Assembly (NCBI GenBank): GCA_963556145.1
Contig: OY744466.1
Location: 2,356,001 to 2,420,000 of the forward strand
Direction of reading: 5' to 3'
DNA: 64,000 nucleotides
Source: Hygrocybe punicea
Taxonomy: Eukaryota; Basidiomycota; Agaricomycetes; Agaricales; Hygrophoraceae
The notes under the pieces were generated by a model. It saw only the letters and a list, made by a program, of their open reading frames with translations. It did no database searches and was not told where the DNA came from. The position numbers and the translations under genes were made by a program. Each line of letters starts with the position of its first letter. Position 1 is the stretch's first letter. Below, one piece after another: positions 23,101 through 34,920 of the stretch.

Positions 23101-23841
23101 ATCCGCCACATCCGCATTTCGCCCTATAACTCACAAGCAAACGGACCCGTTGAGCGTCGCCACCTAGATGTCCAGGAGGCCATTATGAAAAGTTGTGACG
23201 GAGATGAAAAGAAATGGCACACCGTAACCCACTCCGTATTTTGGGCCGAACGGGTCACGACACACAAAAGCCTCGGATACTCGTCCTACTACATCGCACA
23301 CGGAGTAGAACCGCTTTTTCCATTCGATTTTGCCGAAGCTACGTACATGGTTCCGACGCAAGATACGATGTCTACGACCGACCTTATAGTCATCCGCGCC
23401 CGACAACTTCGTAAACGAGAAGCCGACCTCGATCGGGTCAAAGAAAAGCTTACCAAATCTCGGCTCGCGTCCGCCCGGCAATTCGAGCAGAAATACGCCA
23501 ACACGATCAAAGTTTACGACTTCGAACCCGGTAACCTCGTTCTCGTCCGAAATTCACGTATCGAAATGTCTCTCGATCGTAAAGCAAAACCGCGGTACTT
23601 TGGACCCATGGTTGTCGTCAGGAAAACAGAAGGCGGATCCTACATACTCGCCGAACTCGATGGTGCGGTTTCTAAATCTCGATTTGCCGCTTTCCGAGTC
23701 GTACCCTACCACGCCCGCTCAAAAATATCGATACCGTTGGACGACTTCTTACAATACCCCGATGCCGACGATACCGATTCAAACGATCTTGATGATCCGA
23801 CGTACCCGCCCTCTATAGACTCCTCACCCGACGACGATTAA
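20192..23841 (+). pseudogene. Pol of inner gypsy element: RT, RNase H, integrase (one stop)
   Basis: The frame is -1 relative to gag and open across the gag stop; the first internal ATG is 20275. The reverse transcriptase has LRIVHDLQPLN, FDLFVSFDQRLV and the catalytic PYMDDIPVKG (near 21361). RNase H follows (ILAVDSSVLGVGFVLMQ, SKLELYGLFRAL), then a TGA at 22390-22392. The same frame continues past it with the zinc-binding HHCC region (LGHKGIFSVRARLL...SCHQCQVRQ) and the integrase core with YVDTMFM, VTDNGKPF and GPVERRHLD supplying the D, D and E. It ends with an acidic tail at 23841. No other lesion was noticed, so the TGA is a recent mutation or a readthrough site. Confidence 0.85.
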
Positions 23842-24049
23842 GCATTTCATTTATATTCTGTCCACGTTATACCCCCATTTTATTTAGTTCCTCTTAGTTT
23901 TCCAACGATATGACGAATGATGCGAATAGTCCTATGTCTTCGGGAGCCGATCGGCTTTCCTTAGCTGGGTGAACAAGCTGACACGTCTTTTATGTACACG
24001 ATATTTTTTTTTTATATATACAATGGGCTCGTTATTTTATATATATATT

Positions 24050-25437
24050 TTACAGGCGGCCGGTCTCGTAATCCCGCTTCAACATCGCCAACCTTGAGGT
24101 CGACCGTTCGAGATCGACGCGAAGCCGCTGGAACTCTTGACCGAAGTGGACGAGGTGACGGTTGACGTTGGTGCCCAGGGCTCCCAGCTCCTCCGTAAGG
24201 ACCGCTAGCCGCGCCGACACTTGCTCGTAATTCTCCATCGTCAAAACAAACGGGTTCGCTGCCGAGGCCGTCCTAAGCCTTTTCGTCGGCCGCTCTTCCT
24301 CCGACTCCTCCTCGTCTTCGTCATCGTCCTCGACCGACTCCACGTCCTCGACCCGCGGTTTGCTCGTTGAGGCCCGGGCAGGCCTACTGCGGATGGGTTT
24401 TGTCGTGAACGACAGCGGCTTCCTCGTGCCGACCGCGACCTCTTTGCCCTTTCCGGTATCCACCTTGCGCCGACCCCCGCCCGTCCGGTGTGTAGCGTTA
24501 GTACATCTCTTCTTCAGCCTCCGGCATCGTTCGCACACATAGCCCGTGACGCCTCGACACGCCTCTTGCGCCTTGACGCAGTTGGTGCAGGGTTGTAGGG
24601 GAAACGGCCCGGTGAACTGTTACCAGGATCAGTAACTAAAGAACATATGAACCGACACAAGAACTCACCGTCGTAACAGCCAAGTCTCCGGTCTCTACGC
24701 CCGGCGTATCTACGTCGTCTACATCGGCCGGTGTCTCTGGTGCCGGGTCGACGGGGCCTTCCTCTGGCTCAACTGCGGCTTCCCCTTCCGGAATCGACTC
24801 AGTCCTTGGTTCACCCACGTTTGCTTCAGCTCGCCGTTCTTCGCTGAGCCGCCGCCGATACGCGGCTCCATCCCTTTCAACCCGGTCCGCTTCTTGATTC
24901 CAGTGCTGCTCGTGTTGTTCTATTCTAAGCCGCTCTCGCCTTTCCTCTGCCGCCTTTCGCCTTTTCTCCGCCTCCGCTCGTGCACTTGCCTCTGCCATCC
25001 GTTTGGCCTCCTCTTCCCGCGTAGCCGCTTCTTCATCCGCCCGCCGTCTGGCTTCTTCCTGTTCCTGCCTCTCCCGGTCCGCCGCTTCTTTCAGCCACTC
25101 TTCGACATCGTTGGCGTACGATTGGCGGTCGGCCCATAACGGTGGCGTTACTGGCCTCGTACCACCAGCTCGGAGTTCCGCGACGATTCCATTGTAAGCA
25201 CGCTGGCGGGACGGCATGAGCTATCTTAGGACACGCGTAGTCAATAAGGAAACTCACCAGCGCCTTCTTGCGGCCGCTTAACCATTGTTGGGCCATCCCC
25301 TCGTTGCCGTCCACCATCGTTACGAGGTCGTTGCTATGAAACACGGTGACCGCGTTGACGGCCTCTTCGTAGTCCGCCTGGACATCGGGTTCGATGCTTT
25401 CGACGAAAGCGAGGAAGTTGTCGTAGACTTGGGACAT
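24050..25437 (-). CDS. Antisense gene in gypsy element: Zn(II)2Cys6 cluster plus coiled coil
   Basis: Transcribed against the element, between integrase and 3' LTR. Exon 1 (25437-25258) starts MSQVYDNFLAFVESIEPDVQ. Exon 2 (25220-24669) starts near LMPSRQRAYNGIVAELR and holds a long Glu/Arg/Ala coiled coil, then an acidic Pro-rich stretch. Exon 3 (24616-24050) begins with C-x2-C-x6-C-x7-C-x2-C-x6-C (CTNCVKAQEAC, then CERCRRLKKRC), the spacing of fungal binuclear zinc clusters. A basic region, an acidic block (DDDEDEEESEEE) and a second helical segment follow. Intron 2 (24668-24617, 52 nt) has good GT-AG and CTGAT branch signals; intron 1 (25257-25221) is only 37 nt and less certain. DNA binding is inferred, not shown. 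Confidence 0.65.
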
Positions 25438-25605
25438 TGTGAACGTGTGATGGTGTAGAGGAAAGGTCGGATCAACAACGAGAATTTTTTCTTTTTTTAC
25501 TTTGCCGTTGTTTGGCCGCTCACGTGATTGGCCACATTCGCGACCCGCATTCGGAGACCCCATATTCTCGACCACGGATGGTCTCTATTAGAAGACCCAA
25601 GGAGA

Positions 25606-26400
25606 TGTAGAGGGTCCTCGACCCTCTGAGGCCGTAACATCGATATCTAGCGAATCCGCTCGAACCCGACGTCTCTAGCAATCTACGTTCGAACCCGACG
25701 CAACCCGACGCAACCCGATGCATACCGACTAGCACGGCCGCTCACGTACCTGGACGGTCTATCTCCTAAACTCACGGAACTTCAAATATCATAGATAGAT
25801 CTCATCGGACTGGGATCCCGACATCGGACTTGCCTTATTCACGCCTAGCGTCTCCCTTATGGGGATATAGTAAAGTATATTGCATCTTTTACGGTTTTTT
25901 ATATCTTCCACCCATTTTCCCTGTCATCGTCGCCTCGCAACGCTCTTCCTACTTCCCCATTTTTATTCTCCTTTGTCTCCTCTCATCAGCCGAGGACTCT
26001 CGTCCGAATCTAGGTACACAAATTTGTAGTATAAAAACGGTGCCCAAGCGCCGTCTCAGAATAAGAAACCAGTTCCCCCATTTCCTCTCTCTGAGAATTA
26101 AGTCTCTCAGTAAATTCCATCGCACACATTGCTCGTCGGATTCCTCGACGCCCTCCCCGTCGTTCTACCGCCTTTATCTCTACGTTTCTCGTCACCCGAC
26201 ACCCGACCCGCCGTACCCGACATCGTCGGCTTCGTCGGCTTCGATCGGTCTCGATAGATTTCAGTAGTTTACTCGGCGGCTTCTTACTTTTTATATCCTA
26301 TTATCTTACTGAAGCTTGTTAGACTATTCCTAGTCACTTCTACGCTGACCCCACAGGCTTAGGATTATTATTCCGCAGCCACCCCGACCTCGCCTTTACA
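25606..26400 (+). repeat. 3' LTR of inner gypsy element
   Basis: 795 bp, TGTAGAGG...CTTTACA. Compared with the 5' copy it has one extra GTCGGCTTC-type 9-mer near 26226, one T fewer in a T run, and about three transitions. Confidence 0.93.
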
Positions 26401-26404
26401 CTGC

Positions 26405-26590
26405 TCCTCTCGTGGTCGAGGCAAACGTTCTCACAATATTCGAGCAGTAACCAGGGATGGAGAACAAGGAACTTCGGGAACTTCTTCGGCAAAAGACAAG
26501 GACGATATTTATGTCACATCGGGTGTGTCTAACATGAGCTCTGCAGAAAAGACGGCCCTCTCTAACAAACTTGTACATGAGGGATATTAG
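26405..26590 (+). pseudogene. Chromovirus gag, C-terminal tail
   Basis: Continues the gag frame broken at 16602. Once the inner gypsy element and its short duplication are removed, the frame runs from NNNR into an SSRGRGKRSHN-type Arg/Gly segment and ends at TAG 26588-26590 after KLVHEGY. The pol frame opens at about 26581 in the -1 frame, so gag and pol overlap by about ten bases. Confidence 0.75.
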
Positions 26591-28593
26591 ATATTTCAGA
26601 TTCAGATTCTTCGACTACCCTGGATCTTTGTAAACATAACGACGAACAATTCTATCACTGCCTTGGTTCTCTACGCTCTTCCGACGAAACGTTAATTGTC
26701 AATCTATGGCTTGAAGCCACTGATACTGGAGAACGATTCCCTGTTCGCATTTTAATTGATACTGGCGCTTCTGGCTGTTTCATCAACCGCCATTTTGTGG
26801 AAAACAACTCCCTTTCCTTCTCGTATTTGGAAGAACCAATACCCGTATGTAATATCGATAGGACACCTAACCAAGATGGACCTATTGATAAATCCTGCAA
26901 CGTCATTCTTTACGCGCCACCTTCTCACCATGAACACCTTACGCTTGAGATTTCCTCGCTAGGCGATTTCGACGTCATTCTCGGCTTTCCTTGGATTCGA
27001 AAACACAATCCATACACCGGTGTCATAGAGAAAACTCTTGAAATCTTTCAAACCGGAATTCCCTCGACATCCCTGACCGTGGATTCAATGTATGAAAACA
27101 GGATCGACTCGCAATCGGATATTTATGAAGAATATATCGCTTCACTAGATCTCGCCTCCGATTCGAATTACTTTTCCTTTTCCCGAGATCGAATTCTACA
27201 AACCATTAACGGCATTTCCCTCGGAGATACCTCTCGCCCTACTACTGTTGAAGAAGATATGAAGGCATTTATACTGGAGAAGTATTGGAATTATTCAGAT
27301 GTTTTTCTCAAACAACATTTCAACCAACTTCCTCCCCATTCCGAATTCGATCACGCCATCAACCTTAAAGATTCCTTCAAACCCCAACAGGGCAAGTTGT
27401 ATTCGCTATCTCCTCGAGAGCAAGTCGAACTCGATAAATTCTTGGACGAAAATCTTTCGACAGGACGTATTCGCCCCTCGAAATCCCCCCAAGCTGCCCC
27501 CTTTTTCTTTGTGAACAAAGGTGAAGAAATTAACGCTCTAGGTTCAGATCCTGGACTCCGTCCCATTCAGGATTATCGATATCTTAATGCCCACACCATT
27601 CACGATTGTTATCCTCCCCCACTTCTTTCCGAAATCCTCCAACAACCAAAATTCCAAACAGCGAAACATTTTACCGTTGTAGATATTCGCTGGGGATACA
27701 ATAATATTCGGATTAAGGAAGAAGACGTATGGAAGGCTGCCTTTATCACGAATCGTGGTCTCTTTGAACCTACCGTTATGTTCTTTGGACTCTGCAATGC
27801 CCCCGCCACCTTTCAACGAATGATGAATATTCGCTTTCATGACGTTCTCACCTCTGGATGTGTATTCATTTACATGGACGACATTATTATCCTCGGAGAT
27901 ACTCATGAAGAACTCGAAACGAATACTCGCCGCGTACTCGACATCATGCGCAAGAATAATCTCTCTTGCAAACCCGTCAAATGTCAATTTGAAAAAGACT
28001 CCGTTAAGTATCTTGGTCAAATTATTTCTCATGGTGAAATCGCTATCAATCCTGCCAAGATACGTTCTATTTCTGATTGGCCCATTCCTAAACGTGTTCG
28101 AGATGTTCAATCATTCCTTGGCACCATGAACTTTTGGCGCAGATTCATCAAAGATTTCTCTTCTATCGCCCGACCTCTTCACAATCTTACAAGAAAAGAT
28201 AGTAAATTCGCTTGGACTTCCAACTGTCAATTCGCATTTGATTCCCTTAAACAATCCATTACTTCCGAACCCATCCTTAAAGCTCCCCGACTCGATCTTC
28301 CTTATATCCTCAAAACCGACTCCTCTGGCTTCGCTATCGGTGCTGTCCTTATGCAAAAACATGACGATAAGCTTCATCCTATTGGTTATTATTCCGCTTC
28401 ACTATCTCCTGCAGAACGAAACTATTCGACTCCCGATCAAGAACTTCTGGCTATCGTTAAATCGCTATCACACTGGCGTCATCTACTCGAAGGAGCTAAT
28501 CATACCATTGTCATTAGATCCGACAATCAAGCCCTCAAATATTTTATGACAAATCGCTCCCTCTCTCGTCGCCAAGCTAGATGGTCCGAATTT
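26591..28593 (+). pseudogene. Chromovirus pol: protease, RT, RNase H (interrupted)
   Basis: One long open frame. The protease has a canonical LIDTGASGCFINRHF (near 26752). The reverse transcriptase has RPIQDYRYLNAHTIHD, FTVVDIRWGYNNIRI, the catalytic FIYMDDIIIL (near 27870) and SFLGTMNFWRRFIKDFS. RNase H has ILKTDSSGFAIGAVLMQ, PDQELLAIVKSL and IRSDNQALKYF. The frame stops at 28593 within WSEF, where the foldback element entered; it resumes at 36667 with the duplicated codons and LSHFDFCIEHIPGTRNCADG. No frameshift was noticed in this part. Confidence 0.88.
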
Positions 28594-28714
28594 CAGTAGA
28601 CCCAGTCGTTTTGGTTAACCCGATCGCAGATATAGTTGCAAAAGGTAGGTACACATAGCGCAGTTGCTTGCTGGGGGGGTAGGTTAACCCAAAAGACAGC
28701 TCTTGCTGGGGAAA

Positions 28715-30095
28715 TGTGGTGTGGTAGGTTGACCCAGGTACAGATCTTGCTGGTCAAGGGTGCCTGGGTGGGTCAACCCGGTGTCAGCTCTGCCATGGGG
28801 TAGGTTAACCCAGGGCAGCTATTCCAGGATGGATGGGTTGACCCAGGTCCAGCTGTTCAAGCCATGTGGGTTTACCTGGCTTCAGTTATTGCTGCAGCAC
28901 CGGGTTGACCCTAGACCAGTTCTTGCTGCACACTGGGGTTGACCTGGACCCAGCTGTTGCTGCGGCATTGGGTTGACCAGGGCCCAGCACATGCTGGAGG
29001 GGGTGACTGGGGTCCAGCAATTGCTGGGTTGACCTGGCCCCAGCTCTTGCTGCAGGATTGGGTCAACCCAGGTCCAGCTCTTGTTGCAGCATCGGGTCAA
29101 CCCAGGTCCAGCTCTTACTGCTGCACCGGGTGGACCCAGGGCCAGCTTTTGCTGCAGCACTGGGTCAACCCAGGGCCAGCTATTGCTGGAGCATTGGGTT
29201 GACCTGGTCCCAGCTCTTGCTGCAGCACTGGGTTGACCCAGGTCCAGCACCTCCTGCAGGGCTTGGGTTGACCAGGGTCCAGCTATTGATGCAGCACTTG
29301 GTTGACCCAGGTCCAGCAATTACTGTGGCATTGGGTTGACCTGGTCCCAGCTCTTGCTGCAGCACTGGGTTGACCCAGGTCCAGCACTTCCTGCAGGGCT
29401 TGGGTTGACTGGGTCCAGCTATTTCTGCAGCACTGGGTTGACCCTGGCCCAGCACTTGCTGCAGGGTAGGTTGACCAGGGTCCAGCTATTGATGCAGCAC
29501 TTGGTTGACCCAGGTCCAGCAATTACTGTGGCATTGGGTTGACCTGGTCCCAGCTCTTGCTGCAGCACTGGGTTGACCCGGGTCCAGCACTTCCTGCAGG
29601 GCTTGGGTTGACCGGGGTCCAGCTATTGCTGCAGCATTTGGTTGACCCTGGCCCAGCACTTGCTGCAGGGTAGGTTGACCTGGTCCCAGCTCTTGCTGCA
29701 GCACTGGGTTGACCCAGGTCCAGCACTTCCTGCAGGGCTTGGGTTGACCAGGGTCCAGCTATTGATGCAGCACTTGGTTGACCCAGGTCCAGCAATTACT
29801 GTGGCATTGGGTTGACCTGGTCCCAGCTCTTGCTGCAGCACTGGGTTGACCAGGGTCCAGCTATTGCTGCAGGGTAGGTTGACTGGGGTCCAGCCCGTTC
29901 TGTAGCGTTGGGTTGATCCTGGACCCACCCAATCGGCAGGATTGGGTTCACCACGGCCTGGCTATTGCTCCAGCACTGGGTTGCCATGCTCAGCTCTTGC
30001 TGCAGAATTGGGTTGACCCTGGCCTAGCTCTCGCTGCAGGATTGGGTTGACCAGGATCCAGCTCTTGCTGCCATGTGGGCTCATGTTGGTCCACA
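28715..30095. repeat. Minisatellite of foldback left arm
   Basis: About thirty imperfect units of roughly 35-45 bp built on GGGTTGACCCAGGTCCAGC followed by a variable CTCTTGCTGCAGCACT. Units vary (AGCTATTGCTG, AGCACTTCCTG, TAGGTTGACC). Long open frames here (LGQPSAA..., GPALAAALG...) are translations of the repeat and are not genes. The reverse complement is at about 35315-36560. Confidence 0.9.
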
Positions 30096-30484
30096 GGCTT
30101 GAGCCACACCCCACTCTGCCTGCAATTATTTCATGTTCACAACATTGACAGAGCTCACACCAGCTCAAGCCAATATTTACTCAGAAACTGCCATATAAAG
30201 TCATCAAAAATTTTCAATCTGTACATGACACACAATGTACCACATAATATAATTTGAATGCACTTATTAAAAGCACAGGGAATAGCAAAATTAAAACATT
30301 ATTATTTTGACAATGCACAATATCTTACTTTCACTATCAGCTATCAGCCGTTACAGGAGCTATTTATTCCCAATGACAATCTATCACAAAATCAGAACTT
30401 ACCACACTTCAAATATTGTGCTTTTCTATTTAATATTGCTCAATTCTCCATTGGAATCAATATATATAACCTCACTATTACTTA

Positions 30485-31286
30485 CAGCCATTTTAGTAAT
30501 TCATGGCAGTAACTGGATTTTTTTTCATCAATTGAGAAATTTGGACTTGGTGGAATTTCCAGTGCTGAATCTTGTATCTCATGAAATACTGTATGGATTG
30601 AGATGGTTATAGAGGGAAAGTTGTACTATTTCTTAAGGGCTATCTACTCCTATCATTACATTTGGACCATATTTAGTGTTTGGTGACTTGTGGATGAAAC
30701 AAAAGGTAAACCAGTACTTTTTGACACCCAAAATGATATTGTCAAATTATGCTATCAAATGAGCTCATATGAAAAAGATTGTAGGGAGAAACTTCTTCAG
30801 TTTTTCAAGGGCTAGAAGTACAAATACCGTGTTTTCCTTCATTTTTGTCCTTGGAGCCAACATTGCATCTGTACTATGTTTGTCTGCATTAGGCTTGAAA
30901 TATTACATGAATTTTAAATGTTGGCTCCAAGGCCAAAAACACGGTATTTGTACTTCTAGCCCTTGAAAAACTGAAGAAGTTTCTCCCTACAATCTTTTTC
31001 ATATGAGCTCATTTGATAGCATAATTTGACAATATCATTTTGGGTGTCAAAAAGTACTGGTTTACCTTTTGTTTCATCCACAAGTCACCAAACACTAAAT
31101 ATGGTCCAAATGTAATGATAGGAGTAGATAGCCCTTAAGAAATAGTACAACTTTCCCTCTATAACCATCTCAATCCATACAGTATTTCATGAGATACAAG
31201 ATTCAGCACTGGAAATTCCACCAAGTCCAAATTTCTCAATTGATGAAAAAAAATCCAGTTACTGCCATGAATTACTAAAACGGCTG
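30485..31286. repeat. Hairpin (802 bp) in foldback left arm
   Basis: A near-perfect inverted repeat with arms of about 380 bp centred near 30885. It starts CAGCCATTTTAG, ends CTAAAACGGCTG and is flanked by TA on both sides (30483-30484, 31287-31288). It contains AGAGGGAAAGTTGTACTATT, which recurs in modified form in the right-arm hairpin at 34201-34920. TA flanks would suit a Tc1/mariner-type miniature element; no coding capacity. Confidence 0.85.
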
Positions 31287-31379
31287 TAAAATAGACACAT
31301 AAATTTAATGATTATTTTATCCAAATACATAATTATATAGTGAAGGGCAGAAGGCAGGTGAGAGGAAGATAGGGGAGTG

Positions 31380-31650
31380 GGAGAGGGAGGAAGGTGGGAG
31401 TGGGAGAGGGAGGAAGGTGGGAGTGGGAGAGGGAGGAAGGTGGGAGTGGGAGAGGGAGGAAGGTGGGAGTGGGAGAGGGAGGAAGGTGGGAGTGGGAGAG
31501 GGGGGAAGGTGGGAAGGCAGCAGGGACGGGAGGGAGACAGAGATGGAGAGGGAGAGGGAGAGGGAGAGGGAGAGGGAGAGGGAGAGGGAGAGGGAGAGGG
31601 AGAGGGAGAGGGAGAGGGAGAGGGAGAGGGAGAGGGAGAGGGAGGAGAGT
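31380..31650. repeat. GA-rich tandem repeats of left arm
   Basis: Several 23-bp units (AGGTGGGAGTGGGAGAGGGA plus GGA) at about 31390-31515, followed by about seventeen GGGAGA hexamers at about 31543-31643. The inverted counterpart (CCCTCT/CTCCCA) lies at about 33895-34120. Confidence 0.85.
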
Positions 31651-32230
31651 GGAATGTACATACGTTCCCGTTGTCCTCGTCGTCTTCGTCTACGTCTCCG
31701 CCGTCCTGTCGTCCTCGTCCCGTCGTCCTCGTCCTGTCGTCCTCGTCTGCGTCTCCGCCGTCCTCGTCCCCGTCATCCCCGTCGCTGTCGTTCCCGTTCC
31801 CGTCGTTCCCGTCGTCGTCGTCATCGTCCTCGTTGTCGTCGTCATCCGCGTCTCCGTCCCCGTCGTCGTCCTCGTCGCCACCTGGATGGTTGTCGTCGTC
31901 CCCCGGATGGTCGTCGTCGTCTCCGTCGTCCTGTCGTCCCGTCGCTATCCTTCTCCGTCCCGTTGTCCCGTCGCCGGCCGTCTGTGACCTCGTCGACTGT
32001 CCTCGTCGTTGCCGTCGTGGTTGTCTCGGCCGTCCGTCCTGGTCGTTGGCGCATCCTCGTACCCGGCCTCGCGGCCTCGTTTCCGCCATCCTCACCGTGG
32101 CCGTTTTCGTCGGCTTCCGTTCTGTTTGCTGGCGCGTTGTGTTCTGGTGATGGGTTTTTGGATTCGCCTGTGTTTGGCGTGGTGTAGCTGCAAAAGGTCA
32201 ACAATTAGCAAAGAAGACAAAAATGTTCAA
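31651..32230. repeat. GTC/GAC-rich low-complexity block, left arm
   Basis: Imperfect CGTCGTCCTCGTC repeats whose minus-strand translation is a 278-residue Asp/Asn/Gly-rich frame (31259-32095). The same composition, inverted, occurs at about 33290-33880. Because the frames follow the satellite and are not conserved between arms, I do not call a protein. Confidence 0.6.
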
Positions 32231-32559
32231 ATCAGAAATTTACCTTGGGTGCTCCTCTGCACCCGTCTGACGCGTTGACGCGTTGTTGAAATCAACGAGT
32301 CGAAGCTTTGAACTCGCGCGGGAAAGCCAACCGGCTGTTGCCGATTTCCCAAACGGGTTCGAGTTGCCAAACATGGAAGTGTCGCTGAAGCTTTTGAATC
32401 TTCTAGCATGCACAACAATGCATGCATACCCGAAGTGAGATCCTCAAAAGGTGTAAATATGGTATATCTACCCTCATACCAAAATTTGTATTTTATTCGG
32501 CCCTGCATCAAGAGCTATTCACAATTTATTCCATTCCTCTGCCAGAATTGGACCCTTAA

Positions 32560-32890
32560 TGATCTAACTTTGTCTTAAAAATCTGAAATTAATCTAAGGA
32601 GTACTTTAATGAGTACTCATTGTGGTACACATAAGTGCCTGATTGTGGGTGGACCAGGACCCTTGTTTCAGCCAAGCAAATGCACAGAATTGTGCATTGT
32701 GGCTGACCCATCAACCGAGTCCGAACTTCAAGTTCAGCTTTACTTTGAACCTTTCATTTCTTAGCTACAACAGATTCCGGGACCACCAAGTGCCAGGCAC
32801 TGATCATCAATACAATAGATACTTTACATAGTAGTTTCCAAATTATTCTCATATTTTTCAGAGCAATATTGGTAATGTAGCACTTTAAGG
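32560..32890. other. Central spacer of foldback element
   Basis: About 330 bp between the last recognisable inverted stretches (GGACCCTTAA near 32555 and TTAAGGGTCC near 32888). It includes AATGCACAGAATTGTGCATT, itself a small palindrome (about 32680-32699). No coding signal. Confidence 0.6.
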
Positions 32891-33289
32891 GTCCGGAATT
32901 GGCAGGGAGGTATCAATGAATCATGGATATCTCTCTATGTATGCCATAATAAAATACAAAATTTGGGGAGGATGTAGTTAGAGGCTAATTCTATCTCTAC
33001 ATGGTCTTAAATGTGCTACACAGTCGTTGTGCTCCATGCAATTACACTGAGAAAAGTAAGATCTTGGTTACATATAAGGCAACTCGCGCCCGTTTGGGCA
33101 GATTATCGGCAACCTCCGGCGTGGGTTCAAATCGTCGCGTACTCCACGATGCGTCCACGAGAACAGCAACAGCAAGTAGAAGGTAAGTAGATTTCTCAAA
33201 ATTTATTACTATTACTATGCTAGATAATATTATTGTTTTTATGAAGGACTTTCTCACTGCCGCGCCTGAAATTAACCGCAACAGGCATG

Positions 33290-34190
33290 CCCGCGCCATG
33301 TCACGTCAACACTCAACTGAAGGGCCGAAACGGCGGATGGCAGGCAACGACGGGGACAGAGGCGACGAGGGCACAGACGGCCAGCCAGGGAAGACGACGG
33401 GGACGGAGACGGCCAGCGAAGAGACAACAGGACGACGGGAGCATCCAGGGAACGACGAGGACGACGACGGGGACGGAGACGGGGATGACGACAACGAGGA
33501 CGAGAGGACGACGACGATGACGACGACGAGGACGACGACGATGACGACGACGATGACGATGACGATGACGATGACAAGGAGGACGATGGGAACGGGGACG
33601 ACGGGAACGGGAACGACGGGGACGGGAACGACGGGGACGGCTAGCGAGGGGACGATAGGACGACGCAGACGACGACGACGATCTGGCGGACGACGAGGAC
33701 TACGGGCGATGACAACGACAACGAGGACGATGACGACACCGAGAGGAACGACGGGAACGGGAACGACAGGGACTGGAACGGCGGAAACGGGGACGATGGG
33801 GACGGGGACGACTGGGACGGGAACGACGAGGACGAGGACGGCGGAGACGTAGACAAAGACGATGAGGACAACGGGAACGCAACCGGTATGTACTTCCGAC
33901 TCTCCTCCCTCTCCTCCTCCCTCTCCCTCTCCCTCTCCCTCTCCCTCTCCCTCTCCCTCCCTCTCCCTCTCCCTCTCCCTGCTGCCCTTGCCTGCTGCCT
34001 TCCCACCTTCCCTCTTCTCCCACTCCCACTCCCTTCTCCCACACCCACCTTCCTCCACTCCACACCCACCTTCCTCCCACACCCACAACCACCTTCCTCC
34101 CACTCCACACCCACCTATCTTCCTCTCATCTGCCTCCTGCCCTTTACTATTTAATTATGTATTTGGATATAATTATTATTAAATTTATGT
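33290..34190. repeat. GAC-rich and CTCCCT satellite blocks, right arm
   Basis: Inverted counterpart of 31290-32230: GACGACGGGGACGG-type repeats (33320-33870), then CCCTCT hexamers (about 33897-33985) and CCACACCCACCTTCCTC units (about 34040-34120). The frame at 33217-33852 is Thr/Asp-rich satellite translation, not a gene. Confidence 0.7.
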
Positions 34191-34200
34191 GTCTATTTTA

Positions 34201-34920
34201 TTGCTATTTGCATATACAATGACCTTTTTGAAAAATAAATCTTTTAAAGAAAGAGGTCCTAGTAAAATGATAACTTGTGAAATACTGCACCAAATTGCAT
34301 AGTTTGAGAGGGACAGTTTGTCTATGTCCTAAGGGCCACTGTTCCCTCCATTTACAATTTCAAAATATGTGTTATATAGAAAGTTATAGGGGAATTGTTG
34401 AATTGAGTCATTGTAACTTGTATGATGAATATCTGTACAAGAAATGCTTGGATTGACATGGTTGTAGAGGGAAAGTTGTTCTATTTTTCAAGGGCTACAA
34501 GAACCCATACCATGTTTTTCCATATTTTGGATTATTGTAATGTTATTTATACAGAGGTCATTTTTGTGTAATTCACCTTCAAACTTTCAAAATATGGAAA
34601 AACACGGTATGGGTCCTTGTAGCCCTGGAAAAATAGAACAACTTTCCCTCTACAACCATGTCAATCCAAGCATTTCCTGTACAGATATTCATCATACAAG
34701 TTACAATGACTCAAATCAACAATTCCCCTATAACTTTCTATATAACACATATTTTGAAATTGTAAATGGAGGGAACAGTGGCCCTTAGGACATAGACAAA
34801 CTGTCCCTCTCAAACTATGCAATTTGGTGCAGTATTTCACAAGTTATCATTTTACTAGGACCTCCTTCTTTAAAAGATTTATTTTTCAAAAAGGTCATTG
34901 TATATATATGCAAATAGCAA
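34201..34920. repeat. Hairpin (720 bp) in foldback right arm
   Basis: An inverted repeat with arms of about 350 bp centred near 34560. It starts TTGCTATTTGCATATACAAT, ends CAAATAGCAA and is flanked by TA at 34199-34200 and 34921-34922. It occupies the position in the right arm that the hairpin 30485-31286 occupies in the left. The two share motifs such as TGGATTGACATGGTTGTAGA (left: TGGATTGAGATGGTTATAGA) but are otherwise strongly diverged. Confidence 0.85.

Larger units (their letters stand above)
16603..26400 (+). mobile_element. Inner Ty3/gypsy element with antisense gene (9.8 kb)
   Basis: LTRs are 16603-17389 (787 bp) and 25606-26400 (795 bp). They differ by a 9-bp tandem duplication, one T, and about three transitions. 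The primer-binding site starts directly after the 5' LTR (17390-17409) and a short purine tract (AAGGAGA) precedes the 3' LTR. The flanks read CCGC and CTGC, a 4-bp target duplication with one C-to-T change at a CpG. Order: gag-protease (17936-20191), RT/RNase H/integrase in the -1 frame (20192-23841, one stop), then a spliced minus-strand gene (25437-24050) before the 3' LTR. High LTR identity marks a young insertion, later than its chromovirus host. Confidence 0.93.

Noticed and set aside
28715..30095. CRISPR-like array
   Set aside because: Repeats are contiguous and variable without unique spacers, the host is a fungus, and the block lies in an inverted repeat of a transposon.
31259..33852. 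Asp/Thr-rich proteins on the two foldback arms (278 and 211 residues)
   Set aside because: Composition follows GAC/GTC satellite DNA, and the frames are not preserved between the two arms.
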